From Sphingopyxis sp. CCNWLW2 (lineage in GTDB: Bacteria; Pseudomonadota; Alphaproteobacteria; Sphingomonadales; Sphingomonadaceae), in the NCBI RefSeq assembly GCF_037095755.1, contig NZ_JBAWKJ010000001.1:2235001-2299000 (forward strand): DNA of 64,000 bases, in the 5' to 3' direction. A program made the translations under genes and the position numbers. A model generated the notes under the pieces. The model made no database searches. It worked only from the letters and a program-made list of their open reading frames with translations, and was not told the origin of the DNA. Below, in pieces: positions 35,564 to 44,745 of the stretch; the first letter of the stretch is position 1, and every line of letters starts with the position of its first letter.

Positions 35564-36799
35564 ATGAGCGTCTGGTTACGACTGTTCTTGATGATGGTGC
35601 TTCAGGTCGCGATCTGGGGCGCCTGGCAGCCGAAGATCTTCCCCTATATGGCTTTGCTCGGCTTCACGCCGGGTCAGCAGGGACTGGTCGGCATGAGCTG
35701 GGGCATCGCCGCGATCGTTGGCATCTTCTTTTCGAACCAGTTCGCTGACCGCAGCTTTGCTGCCGAGCGTTTCCTCGCCGCCAGCCACGCGATTGGCGGC
35801 GTCTGTCTGCTCGGCACTGCCTTCAGCACGTCTTTCCTGCCCTTCTTCCTCTTCTATCTCGGCTTCAGCCTCGTTTACGTCCCGACGCTGTCGGTCTCGA
35901 ACAGCCTCGCGTTCGCGAACCTCTCGAATCCGGCGCGCCAGTTCGGCTCGGTCCGGATGGGCGGGACGATCGGCTGGGTGATGGCGAGCTGGCCCTTCAT
36001 CCTGCTCCTCGGAAGCGAAGCCGACGCTGGAGAAATACGTTCGATCTTCATCGTCGCTGCACTCATCTCCTTCGCTATGGCGGCCTATTCGCTGACCCTG
36101 CCGCACACGCCGCCGCGGTCGGGTGAGGGCGTCGACCGGCTCGCCTGGCGCCGCGCGATCGCTCAGCTGCGTACACCCTTCATCGGCGTCCTGTTCGTCG
36201 TCACCTTCATTGATGCCGTCGTCCACAATGGCTATTTCGTGATGGCCGACGCGTTTCTCACGCAGCGCGTGGGCATCGCCGGCAATCTTTCGATGGTGGT
36301 GCTCAGCCTGGGACAGGTCGCGGAAATCGTCACGATGCTCGTCCTCGGCACCGTGCTGGCGAAGCTCGGGTGGCGGCCGGTTCTGATCATCGGCATCCTT
36401 GGGCATGCCGCCCGCTTTCTCGTTTTCGCCTTCATGCCGGACAGTATCCCGACGATCATCGCGGTGCAGTTGCTCCACGGCATCTGCTATGCTTTCTTCT
36501 TTGCCACCGTCTATATTTTCGTCGACGAGGCCTTCCCCGGGGATGTGCGTTCGAGCGCCCAGGGATTGTTCAACCTCCTGATCCTTGGCGTCGGAATGGT
36601 CGTGGCGAGCTTCCTGTTCCCCTGGCTCATGTCGACGCTGACGATCGACACTCCCATGGGCCCGGTAACGGATTTCCGAACCCTCTTCCTCATTCCCTCG
36701 GGCCTCGCGCTCATCGGCGCGCTGCTGCTCCTCGTCGCGTTTCGCCCGCCACAGGCTCGCCCTCTCGAGCGCCATGGCGACGTCGCGCCCGGCGCCTGA
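35564..36799 (+). CDS. MFS transporter, nucleoside:H+ symporter (NupG/XapB)-like
   Basis: A 411-residue inner-membrane carrier with about twelve hydrophobic segments. The N-terminus WLRLFLMMVLQVAIWGAWQP and segments such as VYVPTLSVSNSLAFANL and FGSVRMGGTIGWVMASWPFI match the nucleoside:H+ symporter branch, whose members also occur in sugar and glycoside operons of bacteroidetes and sphingomonads. Start ATG 35564 follows GGGGGAGCGTGAGCG. It heads an operon with two isomerase/epimerase genes and a Gfo/Idh gene (gap to next gene 25 bp). It is divergent from the GMC dehydrogenase, so it probably brings the oxidised (3-keto) glycoside or the free sugar into the cytoplasm. Substrate is inferred from context only. 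Confidence 0.85.
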   Translation: MSVWLRLFLMMVLQVAIWGAWQPKIFPYMALLGFTPGQQGLVGMSWGIAAIVGIFFSNQFADRSFAAERFLAASHAIGGVCLLGTAFSTSFLPFFLFYLGFSLVYVPTLSVSNSLAFANLSNPARQFGSVRMGGTIGWVMASWPFILLLGSEADAGEIRSIFIVAALISFAMAAYSLTLPHTPPRSGEGVDRLAWRRAIAQLRTPFIGVLFVVTFIDAVVHNGYFVMADAFLTQRVGIAGNLSMVVLSLGQVAEIVTMLVLGTVLAKLGWRPVLIIGILGHAARFLVFAFMPDSIPTIIAVQLLHGICYAFFFATVYIFVDEAFPGDVRSSAQGLFNLLILGVGMVVASFLFPWLMSTLTIDTPMGPVTDFRTLFLIPSGLALIGALLLLVAFRPPQARPLERHGDVAPGA

Positions 36800-36823
36800 T
36801 AAAGTCCTCATCTGGAGATCATC

Positions 36824-37777
36824 ATGAACCCTTCGCTAAACCGCCGCACGATGCTGGCCGGCGCTTTCACCGCTGGCGCAGCGCTGGCTTTGCCTGCCTG
36901 TGTCACGCGCCCGGACACCCGGGCTTTCTTTGATCGCAAGAGCCTTCCGATCGGCATCCAGCTCTACGCCCTCGGGGACGAACCCCAGAAGGATCTTGAA
37001 GGGACGCTGAAGAAAGTGGCAGCGATCGGCTTTCGCGATATTGAAATGCCCGGACTGCTCGGGCGTGAGCCGGCCGACGTGCGCCGGGCCGCCGACGCGG
37101 CAGGAGTCGCGATCAGCTCGGTGCATATCGGCACGACCGGCGATCTCTCGGTGCGCACGGACCCGCAGCGGCTCGCAGATGTCCTCGGTGTGCTCGGCGC
37201 GCGCCAGGCGGTCGTGCCGATGTTTCCGATGCCGTCGGGCTTCAAGCTCCTGCCCGGCGAGAATCTCGCCACCGCATTCGCGCGGGCGGTCAAGGAAGGC
37301 GGTGAAAAGATGTGGACCGACCTTGCGGCGTTGCTGAACGAAAGGGGCGCATCACTGAAGGCGCACGGCATCGCGCTCGGCTATCACAATCACAGCGTCG
37401 AATTCATGCAGGTCGGCGAGCGAACGGCTTGGGAAATCCTCGCGGACGAAACCGATCCGGCGCTTGTTCATTTCGAGGCCGACGTCGGGTGGATCGTGTC
37501 CGCCGGTGTCGACCCGCTGGCCTTTTTCAAGCGCTACAGCGGGCGCGTTCGTCAGCTTCACGTCAAGGATGTGAAAGCTGGGCTCGTCCCCAACACGGCG
37601 ATGCGCACCGATCCGACCGAGGTTGGATCGGGCACTGTCGACTGGGCCCGGGTCCTGCCCGCGGCCTATGCGGCGGGCGCACGTCATTTCTACTATGAAC
37701 AGGAACCGCCCTTTGCGATCCCTCGCATCGAGGCTGCTGCAAAGTCCTACGCCTTTCTTGCGCAGCTTCGCGCCTGA
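36824..37777 (+). CDS. exported sugar-phosphate isomerase/epimerase-like TIM-barrel protein
   Basis: A 317-residue protein of the xylose isomerase-like TIM-barrel family (AP endonuclease 2 fold). It begins with a twin-arginine-like signal (NRRTMLAGAFTAGAALALPA followed by C), so it is periplasmic and may be a lipoprotein. Barrel landmarks: IGIQLYALGDEPQKDLEGTL, IGFRDIEMPG, GIALGYHNHSVEFM, HFEADVGWIVSAGVDPL and VRQLHVKDVKAG, with the His/Glu/Asp metal ligands of the family. Known relatives epimerise or eliminate 3-keto-sugars, for example YcjR and deglycosidase subunits. Export matches the periplasmic GMC dehydrogenase next door, so it may act on the 3-keto product. Second gene of the MFS operon. 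Confidence 0.82.
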   Translation: MNPSLNRRTMLAGAFTAGAALALPACVTRPDTRAFFDRKSLPIGIQLYALGDEPQKDLEGTLKKVAAIGFRDIEMPGLLGREPADVRRAADAAGVAISSVHIGTTGDLSVRTDPQRLADVLGVLGARQAVVPMFPMPSGFKLLPGENLATAFARAVKEGGEKMWTDLAALLNERGASLKAHGIALGYHNHSVEFMQVGERTAWEILADETDPALVHFEADVGWIVSAGVDPLAFFKRYSGRVRQLHVKDVKAGLVPNTAMRTDPTEVGSGTVDWARVLPAAYAAGARHFYYEQEPPFAIPRIEAAAKSYAFLAQLRA

Positions 37778-37810
37778 TGCGGGGCGCGGCCAATGCCCGG
37801 GGTAACTGAT

Positions 37811-38923
37811 ATGCGGCGCTTGCGGATGGGAATGATCGGCGGCGGCCCGGGCTCTTTCATCGGTCCCGTGCACCGCATTGCCGCCGAGCTCGATCGCGAG
37901 ATCGAGCTGGTTGCCGGCGCCTTCAGTAGCGATGCGGGGCGCTCGCGCGAGGCAGGGCAGGCCTATCGCATCGATCCCGAGCGCGCCTATGCCGATGTCG
38001 CCTCGATGCTGGCGGGAGAAGTCGCCCGGAGCGACGGCATCGATTTTGTCGCGATCGTATCGCCCAATCATCATCATCTGCCGGCCGCGCGCGCGGCGCT
38101 CGCCTCGGGCCTTCCCGTGCTCTGCGACAAGCCCGTCACCGCGACGCTTGCCGAAGCGCGGGAGCTGGCAGGCGCGGTGTCCGACGCGGGGCTGCCTTTC
38201 GGTATCACCTACACTTATTCGGGCTATCCGATGGTGCGCGAGGCGCGCGAACGCATCGCAGCGGGCGATCTTGGAGCAATCCGCAAGGTCGTCGTCGAAT
38301 ATCCGCAGGGCTGGCTCGCCGGCGAGGCCGAGGGAAAGCAGGCCGAGTGGCGCCTTGATCCGTCGCGCGCCGGTGAGGGCGGCTGTATCGGCGATATTGG
38401 CACCCATGCCTTTCACCTCGCCGAATTTGTCACGAGTTTGCGCGTGACGCGTCTGTTTGCCGATCTGGCCGCCGTGGTTCCAGGCCGGCAGCTTGACGAC
38501 GATGTCGCGGTGCTCCTGCGCTTCGACAATGGCGCGAGGGGCGTGCTCCTCGCTTCGCAGATCGAAACCGGCGAGCTCAATGGTCTGCGCATCCGGGTCT
38601 ACGGCGACAAAGGCGGGCTCGTCTGGCGCCAGGAGGATCAGACCAATCTTGTTCTGCACCGGTTCGATGGCAGCAGCGAGATCATACGCGCCGGTTCGGT
38701 GGTCGGCGATGCCGCCCGCCGTGCAACCCGGTTACCCGGCGGTCATCCCGAAGGCTATCTTGAGGCGTTCGCGAACATTTATCGCGATTTTGCACAGCAG
38801 GTTCGCGGCGGGTCCGGTTTCCCGGTGCCCGGGATCGATGACGGGCTGCGCGGCATGGCCTTTGTAAGCGCCGCCGTAGCAGCCAGCCGCAACGCGAGCG
38901 GCTGGGTCGATTTCGACATTTGA
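37811..38923 (+). CDS. Gfo/Idh/MocA-family oxidoreductase
   Basis: A 370-residue NAD(P)-dependent dehydrogenase. The nucleotide site is [20 protein letters not shown], the family EKP-like motif is DKPVT ([20 protein letters not shown]), and the catalytic-side motif is [17 protein letters not shown]. The [13 protein letters not shown] start defines a subgroup often coded beside isomerase/epimerase genes in sugar operons; this is family knowledge from gene order. Start ATG 37811 has GGGG about 8 bases upstream; ATG 37793 is an alternative. Such enzymes reduce or oxidise the C3 carbonyl of keto-sugars (YcjS, ThuB-like). It is third in the MFS operon, 34 bp after the exported isomerase and 12 bp before the next. 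Expected to be cytoplasmic. Confidence 0.85.
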   Translation: MRRLRMGMIGGGPGSFIGPVHRIAAELDREIELVAGAFSSDAGRSREAGQAYRIDPERAYADVASMLAGEVARSDGIDFVAIVSPNHHHLPAARAALASGLPVLCDKPVTATLAEARELAGAVSDAGLPFGITYTYSGYPMVREARERIAAGDLGAIRKVVVEYPQGWLAGEAEGKQAEWRLDPSRAGEGGCIGDIGTHAFHLAEFVTSLRVTRLFADLAAVVPGRQLDDDVAVLLRFDNGARGVLLASQIETGELNGLRIRVYGDKGGLVWRQEDQTNLVLHRFDGSSEIIRAGSVVGDAARRATRLPGGHPEGYLEAFANIYRDFAQQVRGGSGFPVPGIDDGLRGMAFVSAAVAASRNASGWVDFDI

Positions 38924-38934
38924 AGGACGATTCC

Positions 38935-39990
38935 ATGCACACGATCAAGGGTCCCGGCATCTTTCTCGCGCAATTCGCGGGCGACACGGCGCCATTCGAC
39001 AGCCTCGAAGCAATTGCGGGCTGGTCTGCCGGCCTCGGCTATAAGGGCGTTCAGATCCCGAGCTGGGACGCGCGGCTCTTCGACCTCGCACGCGCCGCCG
39101 AAAGCACCGGCTATTGCGACGAGATCAAGGGTATGCTCGCGGACAAGGGTCTCGAGATCACCGAGATTTCGACCCATCTGCAAGGTCAGCTCGTCGCGGT
39201 GCATCCCGCCTACGATGCGCAGTTCGACGCCTTCGCGGCCCCCGAGGTTCGCGGCAATCCGGCCGCGCGCCAGCGCTGGGCGGTCGATCAGCTTCTGCTG
39301 GCGGCCAAAGCCAGCCGCAATCTCGGCCTCAACGCCCATGCCACTTTTTCCGGCGCGTTCGCCTGGCCTTATCTCTACCCCTGGCCGCAGCGGCCGGCTG
39401 GCCTGGTCGAAGACGCGTTCGCCGAGCTGGGCCGGCGCTGGACGCCGATCCTCGATGCGTTCGACGAGGCGGGTGTCGATGTCGCTTATGAGATTCATCC
39501 CGGCGAGGACCTTCACGACGGCATCACCTTCGAGATGTTTCTCGATGCCGTCGGCGGTCACACACGCGCAAATATTCTATATGATCCGAGCCATTTCCTG
39601 CTCCAGCAGCTCGACTATCTCGCGTTCATCGACATCTATCATGAGCGCATCAAATGCTTTCATGTGAAGGACGCGGAATTCAATCCGTCGGGGCGCGCCG
39701 GTGTCTATGGCGGCTATCAGTCCTGGGTGGACCGTCCCGGCCGTTTCCGCTCGCTTGGCGATGGTCAGGTTGATTTCGGCGGCATCTTTTCGCGCATGGC
39801 CCAATATGATTTTCCTGGCTGGGCGGTTCTCGAATGGGAATGTGCGCTCAAGCATCCCGAGGACGGAGCGGCCGAAGGCGCGCCCTTCATCCGCGATCAT
39901 ATCATTCGGGTGACCGATCATGCCTTCGACGATTTCGCCGCGAGCGACCCCGACCCCGCCGTGAACCGGCGCCTCATGGGCCTCGGCTGA
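38935..39990 (+). CDS. cytoplasmic sugar isomerase/epimerase-like TIM-barrel protein
   Basis: A 351-residue xylose isomerase-like TIM-barrel protein with no signal peptide. Start ATG 38935 follows GAAGGACG. Landmarks: GLGYKGVQIPSWDARLFDLA, DVAYEIHPGEDLHDG, ANILYDPSHFLLQQLDYLAF, ERIKCFHVKDAEFNPSG and DFPGWAVLEWECALKHPED. These carry the Glu, Asp, His and Glu positions that bind the divalent metal in the family. It pairs with the Gfo/Idh enzyme in the same operon. It differs from the exported paralogue in length and sequence, so the two likely work on different intermediates in different compartments. Epimerase, isomerase or keto-glycoside lyase activity is possible; the reaction cannot be told from sequence by eye. 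Confidence 0.84.
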   Translation: MHTIKGPGIFLAQFAGDTAPFDSLEAIAGWSAGLGYKGVQIPSWDARLFDLARAAESTGYCDEIKGMLADKGLEITEISTHLQGQLVAVHPAYDAQFDAFAAPEVRGNPAARQRWAVDQLLLAAKASRNLGLNAHATFSGAFAWPYLYPWPQRPAGLVEDAFAELGRRWTPILDAFDEAGVDVAYEIHPGEDLHDGITFEMFLDAVGGHTRANILYDPSHFLLQQLDYLAFIDIYHERIKCFHVKDAEFNPSGRAGVYGGYQSWVDRPGRFRSLGDGQVDFGGIFSRMAQYDFPGWAVLEWECALKHPEDGAAEGAPFIRDHIIRVTDHAFDDFAASDPDPAVNRRLMGLG

Positions 39991-40081
39991 GGGCGAACGG
40001 CGCAATGCCCGGACGGGCGAGGCGCAGCCGTGGCGGTCGATGCGCGGTCGCACTGATGGACGGCACGGCGAAAGGTCATTT

Positions 40082-40099
40082 GCAATCGGATCTGCTCAC
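40082..40099. promoter_or_regulatory. degenerate operator-like site
   Basis: GCAATCG-GATC-TGCTCAC resembles the shared operator arms (compare GCAATCA and TGCTTAT). It lies in the 146-bp gap before the FAH-family gene, 37 bp from its start, and may mark an internal promoter. Confidence 0.25.
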
Positions 40100-40136
40100 A
40101 TGGGGCGGCTCGAATTGAGGATTGGAGAATAATTTC

Positions 40137-40991
40137 ATGAAGCTTGTGCGATTTGGGGCGGTTGGCGAGGAGCGGCCGGGACTTGTCGATGAAGATGGCC
40201 AGCTGCGCGACCTTGGCGGCGTCGTCGCGGACATCGACGGCGAGACGCTGTCGCGCGCCGGGCTTGCCCGGCTGCGCGCCCTCGACTGGCGGAGCCTGCC
40301 TCTCGTCGAGGGGCCGGTACGCTATGCGCCCCCCGTTGCCGGGACCCGCCAGTTCATCGCGATCGGCCTTAACTATGCGGATCATGCTGCGGAAACCGGC
40401 CAGGCCGCGCCGCCCGAGCCTGTGATCTTCACCAAGGCCGTGTCGTGCATCCAGGGCTGCGATGACGATGTTCGCAAGCCGCGGCTCGCCACCAAGATGG
40501 ACTGGGAGGTCGAACTCGGCATCGTTATCGGCGAGCGCGCATCCTATGTCGATGAGGGGGACGCGCTCGATCATGTCGCGGGTTTCCTCGTCGTGGACGA
40601 CCTGTCCGAGCGCCAGTTCCAGATGGAACGCGGCCAGACTTGGGACCGCGGCAAGGGTTGCGAAACCTTCGGGCCGGTGGGCCCATGGCTGGTGACGGCC
40701 GACGAAGTCGGCGATCCGCAGGCACTCGACATGTGGCTCGACGTCAACGGCAAGCGCATGCAGACGGGCAATACCCGCACGATGATCTTCGATTGTGCGG
40801 CGCTGGTCAGTTATGTGAGCGAGTTCATGGTGCTGCTGCCCGGCGACATCATCACGACGGGAACACCGCCGGGTGTCGGCATGGGAATGAAACCGCAGGT
40901 CTGGCTCGAGGAGGGCGATGTCATCGAGCTTGGGATCGAGAAACTCGGACGCCAGCGTCATAAGGTGATTGCCTGGAATCATGACCGCTGA
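40137..40991 (+). CDS. FAH-family hydrolase, likely 2,4-diketo-3-deoxy-sugar-acid hydrolase
   Basis: A 284-residue member of the fumarylacetoacetate hydrolase family. Start ATG 40137 has GGAG about 9 bases upstream. Motifs: GLNYADHAAETG, PVIFTKAVSCIQG, MDWEVELGIVIG with the metal-binding Glu residues, FLVVDDLSERQFQMERGQTW, KGCETFGPVGPWLV, and PGDIITTGTPPGVGMGMKP. In non-phosphorylative 6-deoxyhexose pathways this type (as in L-fucose or L-rhamnose route III) splits 2,4-diketo-3-deoxy acid into pyruvate and lactate. It overlaps the D-lactate dehydrogenase gene by 11 bases, supporting lactate as its product. The stereochemistry cannot be read from this gene itself. Confidence 0.85.
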   Translation: MKLVRFGAVGEERPGLVDEDGQLRDLGGVVADIDGETLSRAGLARLRALDWRSLPLVEGPVRYAPPVAGTRQFIAIGLNYADHAAETGQAAPPEPVIFTKAVSCIQGCDDDVRKPRLATKMDWEVELGIVIGERASYVDEGDALDHVAGFLVVDDLSERQFQMERGQTWDRGKGCETFGPVGPWLVTADEVGDPQALDMWLDVNGKRMQTGNTRTMIFDCAALVSYVSEFMVLLPGDIITTGTPPGVGMGMKPQVWLEEGDVIELGIEKLGRQRHKVIAWNHDR

Positions 40992-42681
40992 CCAGGACGC
41001 GGGCGGTGATCTGATCGCGCGTCTTCGCGATATCGCCGGACGCGCGCATGTGCTTACCGGGAGCGCAGCCGAACCCTTCGCACGGGGCTATCGCTTCGGT
41101 GAAGGGCCGGTCGAAGCGGCCGTCCGTCCGGCAACGCTCGTCGAGATGTGGCGGATCGCCGAGGCTTGTGTCGCGGCGGATCGCATTATCATCGTGCAAG
41201 CGGCCAATACCGGGCTCACGGGGGGATCGACACCCGACGGCATTTACGACCGCCCGGTCGTGGTGATGAACACGGCGCGGATTGCCGGCGTGTATCCGAT
41301 CCGCGGCGGAACGCAGGTCATATGCCTTGCCGGCGCCACGCTGCACGCGCTCGAACAGCAGCTGGCGCCGCTTGACCGAGAACCCCATTCGGTGATCGGC
41401 TCCTCCTGTATCGGCGCTTCGATCATTGGTGGGATCTGCAATAATTCGGGCGGCGCGCTCGTCCGGCGGGGTCCCGCTTACACCGAATATGCGCTCTTCG
41501 CGCGTGTCTCGGGCGAAGGGCAGCTCGAACTGTGCAATCATCTCGGCATTGCGCTGGGCGAGGAGCCGGAGACGATCCTGGCCAATCTCGAGGCCGGCCG
41601 GTTTGGCGACGCCGACATCCTGCCCGAGGAACGGTCAGCCTCGGCCGCCGAGGATTATGCCTCGATCGTTCGCGCGGTCGACGCCCCGACGCCGGCTCGC
41701 TTCAATGCCGATCCCGCCCGGCTCTTCGAGGCGTCGGGAAGCGCGGGCAAACTGATCGTTTTCGCGGTTCGCGTCGACAGCTTCGCGCGCGAGGTCGATC
41801 CCCTTGTCGTCTACGTGGGCACCAATGACATCCACGAGCTTACGCGCATCCGGCGTCGCCTCCTGCTCGATGCGCCGTCGCTGCCGATTTCCGGCGAATA
41901 TATCCATCGCGATGCCTTCGATCTCGCGGATCGCTATGGCAAGGATATGGTGCTCGCAATCGCAAGGCTGGGTACGGCGCGTCTTCCGACGCTTTTTCGG
42001 GTGAAGGCATGGATCGATCGCTGGACGCGCCGGCTGCGCTGGCTCCCGGCATCGCTTGCCGACCGCCTACTCCAACGGACGGCCGGCTGGGCGGGCGACC
42101 ATCTGCCGCCGCGGATGCGCGCCTTTCGCGACTCCTATGAGCATCATCTGATCCTCAAGCTGCCGAGGGACTGCGTCGGGTTCGCGCAGCGCATGTTCAC
42201 CGCCATGTTCCCGAGCCCGTCGGGCGAGATGTTCGAATGCAGTGCGGAAGAGGCAGAACGCGCGATGCTCCACCGCTTTGCCGTTGCGGGCGCGGCGGTG
42301 CGCTATAGAGCGCTTCATCCAGACGAGATCGAGGATATCGTCGCGCTCGATATCGCGCTGCCGCGCAACAGCCTCGACTGGTTCGAGACGCTCCCGGAGG
42401 AGATCGAGCGCGATCTCGTCGGGAAGCTCTACTACGGCCACTTTTTCTGTCATGTCTTCCACCAGGACTATCTCGTGCGAAAGGGCGCCGACCCGGTCGC
42501 GCTCGAGCATCGGCTCCTCGAACTGATCCGTGCGCGCGGCGGCGAATACCCCGCCGAGCATAATGTCGGGCATCTCTATCCTGCGGCGCCCGCGCTTCAC
42601 GATCATTATCGCAGCCTCGATCCGGTCAATGCGCTCAATCCCGGCATTGGCGGCACGAGCAGGGAAAAATTCTGGACATGA
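40981..42681 (+). CDS. dld: quinone-dependent D-lactate dehydrogenase (Dld type)
   Basis: A 566-residue peripheral membrane flavoenzyme, close to E. coli Dld in length (571). Start ATG 40981 overlaps the FAH gene. The FAD-binding PCMH domain is visible in IIVQAANTGLTGGSTPDGIY, VIGSSCIGASIIGGICNNSG and GPAYTEYALFARVSGEGQLE. The Dld-specific middle and C-terminal domains include YVGTNDIHELTRIRRRLL, the basic membrane-binding patch around RWLPASLADRLL, and YPAEHNVGHLYPA with DPVNALNPGIG. It oxidises D-lactate to pyruvate and reduces quinone. The specific pairing with the diketo-acid hydrolase implies that the sugar pathway releases D-lactate, i.e. that C5 of the sugar has the D-configuration. 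Confidence 0.92.
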   Translation: MTADQDAGGDLIARLRDIAGRAHVLTGSAAEPFARGYRFGEGPVEAAVRPATLVEMWRIAEACVAADRIIIVQAANTGLTGGSTPDGIYDRPVVVMNTARIAGVYPIRGGTQVICLAGATLHALEQQLAPLDREPHSVIGSSCIGASIIGGICNNSGGALVRRGPAYTEYALFARVSGEGQLELCNHLGIALGEEPETILANLEAGRFGDADILPEERSASAAEDYASIVRAVDAPTPARFNADPARLFEASGSAGKLIVFAVRVDSFAREVDPLVVYVGTNDIHELTRIRRRLLLDAPSLPISGEYIHRDAFDLADRYGKDMVLAIARLGTARLPTLFRVKAWIDRWTRRLRWLPASLADRLLQRTAGWAGDHLPPRMRAFRDSYEHHLILKLPRDCVGFAQRMFTAMFPSPSGEMFECSAEEAERAMLHRFAVAGAAVRYRALHPDEIEDIVALDIALPRNSLDWFETLPEEIERDLVGKLYYGHFFCHVFHQDYLVRKGADPVALEHRLLELIRARGGEYPAEHNVGHLYPAAPALHDHYRSLDPVNALNPGIGGTSREKFWT

Positions 42682-43553
42682 CAGTAGCGACAGGTGAGGC
42701 GATCCACGCCTTCGCGCTTCGGGCGGAGCTTGGCGAAGGACCGGTCTGGGATGCCACACGGTCATGCCTGTGGTGCGTCGATATTCTGGCGCCAGCAATT
42801 CATCGCCTCGACCTCGTCACGCGCGAGAGGAACAGCTGGCAGGCGCCGGCCAAGATCGGGTGGGTGCTACCCGCGAAGCCGGACTATCTGGTCGCTGGTC
42901 TCGCTGACGGACTTTACCGATTTACACCGGACGATGGCGCGTTCCGCCTGATGGCGGCTGTCGAACCCGATCGCCCGGGAAACCGGCTTAACGATGCGAC
43001 CCTGGGCGCCGATGGTTCGATATGGTTCGGGACCATGGACGACTCCGAGCGGATCGAGAGCGGACGTTTCTACCGCTTCGACGGGACAGTTTCGGACTGC
43101 GGCATTGCGCCGACGACAATCACCAACGGTCCGGCGCTGTCGCCGGACGGCGGGACGCTCTACGCGGTCGATACCTTGGCGGGCGAAATCCGCGCATATT
43201 CGGTGGATGCTGGCGGAGCTCTCGGCGCGGGGCGATCTTTCGTCCGGATCGATCCGGACGACGGCTATCCCGACGGCATTTGCTGCGACGCCGAAGGCGG
43301 CCTTTGGGTGGGGCTCTGGGGCGGCTGGTGCGCGCGCCGTTACGATGCGGGCGGAACGCTGACCGACGTGACCCGGTTTCCGGTGGCGAATGTCACCAAA
43401 GTGGCGCTCGGCGGCCCCGATGGTCGTACCGCTTACGCGACGACGGCGCGCAAGGGGCTCGGTGTTGCCGCTCTCGCCGCGCAGCCGCTGGCGGGCGACA
43501 TTTTCTGCTTCACGGTGCGGGTCGGCGCGCCGCCCCGCACCCTATTCATCTGA
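42678..43553 (+). CDS. SMP-30/gluconolactonase family sugar lactonase
   Basis: A 291-residue six-bladed propeller lactonase. Landmarks: LGEGPVWDATRSCLWCVDIL, with the metal-binding Glu in GEGPVWD; GNRLNDATLGADGSIWFGTM with the metal-binding Asn; ITNGPALSPDGGTLYAVDTL, with the second Asn; and PDGICCDAEGGLWVGLWGGW, with the catalytic Asp. It hydrolyses an aldono-lactone to the aldonic acid. It overlaps dld as ATGA and is the last gene of the run that starts at the FAH gene or earlier. It supplies step two of the oxidative sugar route. No signal peptide, so cytoplasmic. Confidence 0.9.
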   Translation: MTVATGEAIHAFALRAELGEGPVWDATRSCLWCVDILAPAIHRLDLVTRERNSWQAPAKIGWVLPAKPDYLVAGLADGLYRFTPDDGAFRLMAAVEPDRPGNRLNDATLGADGSIWFGTMDDSERIESGRFYRFDGTVSDCGIAPTTITNGPALSPDGGTLYAVDTLAGEIRAYSVDAGGALGAGRSFVRIDPDDGYPDGICCDAEGGLWVGLWGGWCARRYDAGGTLTDVTRFPVANVTKVALGGPDGRTAYATTARKGLGVAALAAQPLAGDIFCFTVRVGAPPRTLFI

Positions 43554-43745
43554 CGGGCAGCCTGCCCAGTTCAGGACCTCGCACCAGACCCTCTCGCAGC
43601 AGCGCAACCATCGGCTGGGATGCAAGGGAGCGAAAAATGGCAATCTAGAAGAGCGTAGCCGCACTTGCATCAGGTGAGGCTCGCCTCTGGATGTCCGCCC
43701 TTGGCGGACGTCATGCGCCAAGCCCGCGCGCCGGCGGCCGGGGCG

Positions 43746-44702
43746 CTAGCGCCAGCTCTCCCGGACACGTTCGATCGCTTCCATCGACTTGACGAAATCA
43801 TCGTCGGGACAAAGGAAGGCCGCGCCCTCCTGCAGCGAGGCACGGATTGCCAGCAATTGCTCTTCATAGCTGCTCGGACCCTCGATCGTCTCGCTTCGCT
43901 CGCCTGCGCTGTCGCGCACGACAAGCTGGTGGCCGCGCTGGGGCGCCACGGGATTGACCACGGCGATCAGGCCGGTCTCGCCTTCGACGGTCAGCCGCGC
44001 TGCAACAGGCGCCGCCATCGAAGCCTCGATCCGCGCAGTCGTCCCATTGGGGAAGGCGAGCCTGACCTCGAAACTTTCGTCGACATCCTGGCGCATGGTC
44101 ACATGCCCCTCCGAGACGTTGAAATCCTCGCCCGCGATCCGCCGCACCCATGTCAGCGGATACACCCCGAGGTCCATGAGGGCGCCGCCGCCGAGCTCGC
44201 CGTTCCAGCGGATCGGATCCTCGGGGTCGATCGGCGCCGTGAACGAGGCTTCGATATGGCGCACGGCACCGATCGTTCCATCGTTTATCAACTTGAGGAC
44301 ATGCTTGAAGAGGCGATGGTGCGGCGAATGCATCGCCTCGAACAGCGGAACCCCGGCGGCGCGCGCTGCGGCAAGGACGCGCCGGGCTTCGGCGGACGAG
44401 ATGGCAAAGGGCTTCTCGACGAGGACCGGCTTTCCCTTTGCGATCGCAGCCAGCGCCTGATCCGGATGAGAAAGCGGCGGTGTCGCGATATAGACCAGGT
44501 CGACCTCCGGATCGGAGATCAGCGCCTCATAGTCGGCGCTGAAGCGCGGGATCCCATGCTCCTCGGCATAGGCCCTCGCGCGCTCCGGATCGCGCGCCGC
44601 AACGGTCACGACCTCGATACCCCCGAGTGCCTTCGCCGGCGCGATCACCGCGTAAGTCGCGACGCGCGAGGCACCGATCAGTCCAATTCGCAAACTGTTC
44701 AT
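43746..44702 (-). CDS. Gfo/Idh/MocA oxidoreductase (dihydrodiol/xylose dehydrogenase-like)
   Basis: A 318-residue NAD(P)-dependent dehydrogenase. Start ATG 44702 is 6 bases after AAGGAG. Nucleotide site: IGLIGASRVATYAVIAPAKA. The catalytic Lys lies in GKPVLVEKPFAIS. GGGALMDLGVYPLTWVRRIA matches the D-xylose 1-dehydrogenase/dihydrodiol dehydrogenase branch. Enzymes of this branch can oxidise aldoses at C1, so it is an alternative to the SDR at 45215 for the first step of the sugar route. It is last in an SDR-SDR-GlcG-Gfo operon on the minus strand. It is distinct from the [13 protein letters not shown] enzyme at 37811. Confidence 0.85.
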   Translation of the reverse strand: MNSLRIGLIGASRVATYAVIAPAKALGGIEVVTVAARDPERARAYAEEHGIPRFSADYEALISDPEVDLVYIATPPLSHPDQALAAIAKGKPVLVEKPFAISSAEARRVLAAARAAGVPLFEAMHSPHHRLFKHVLKLINDGTIGAVRHIEASFTAPIDPEDPIRWNGELGGGALMDLGVYPLTWVRRIAGEDFNVSEGHVTMRQDVDESFEVRLAFPNGTTARIEASMAAPVAARLTVEGETGLIAVVNPVAPQRGHQLVVRDSAGERSETIEGPSSYEEQLLAIRASLQEGAAFLCPDDDFVKSMEAIERVRESWR

Positions 44703-44745
44703 CCCAATCTCCTTATGTCCCAAACAGGCTGTAATCGCGCCGAGG

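Noticed and set aside
41048..42052. Several 60-110-codon alternate frames inside the dld gene
   Set aside because: All are shadows of the dld frame without ribosome sites or recognisable features.
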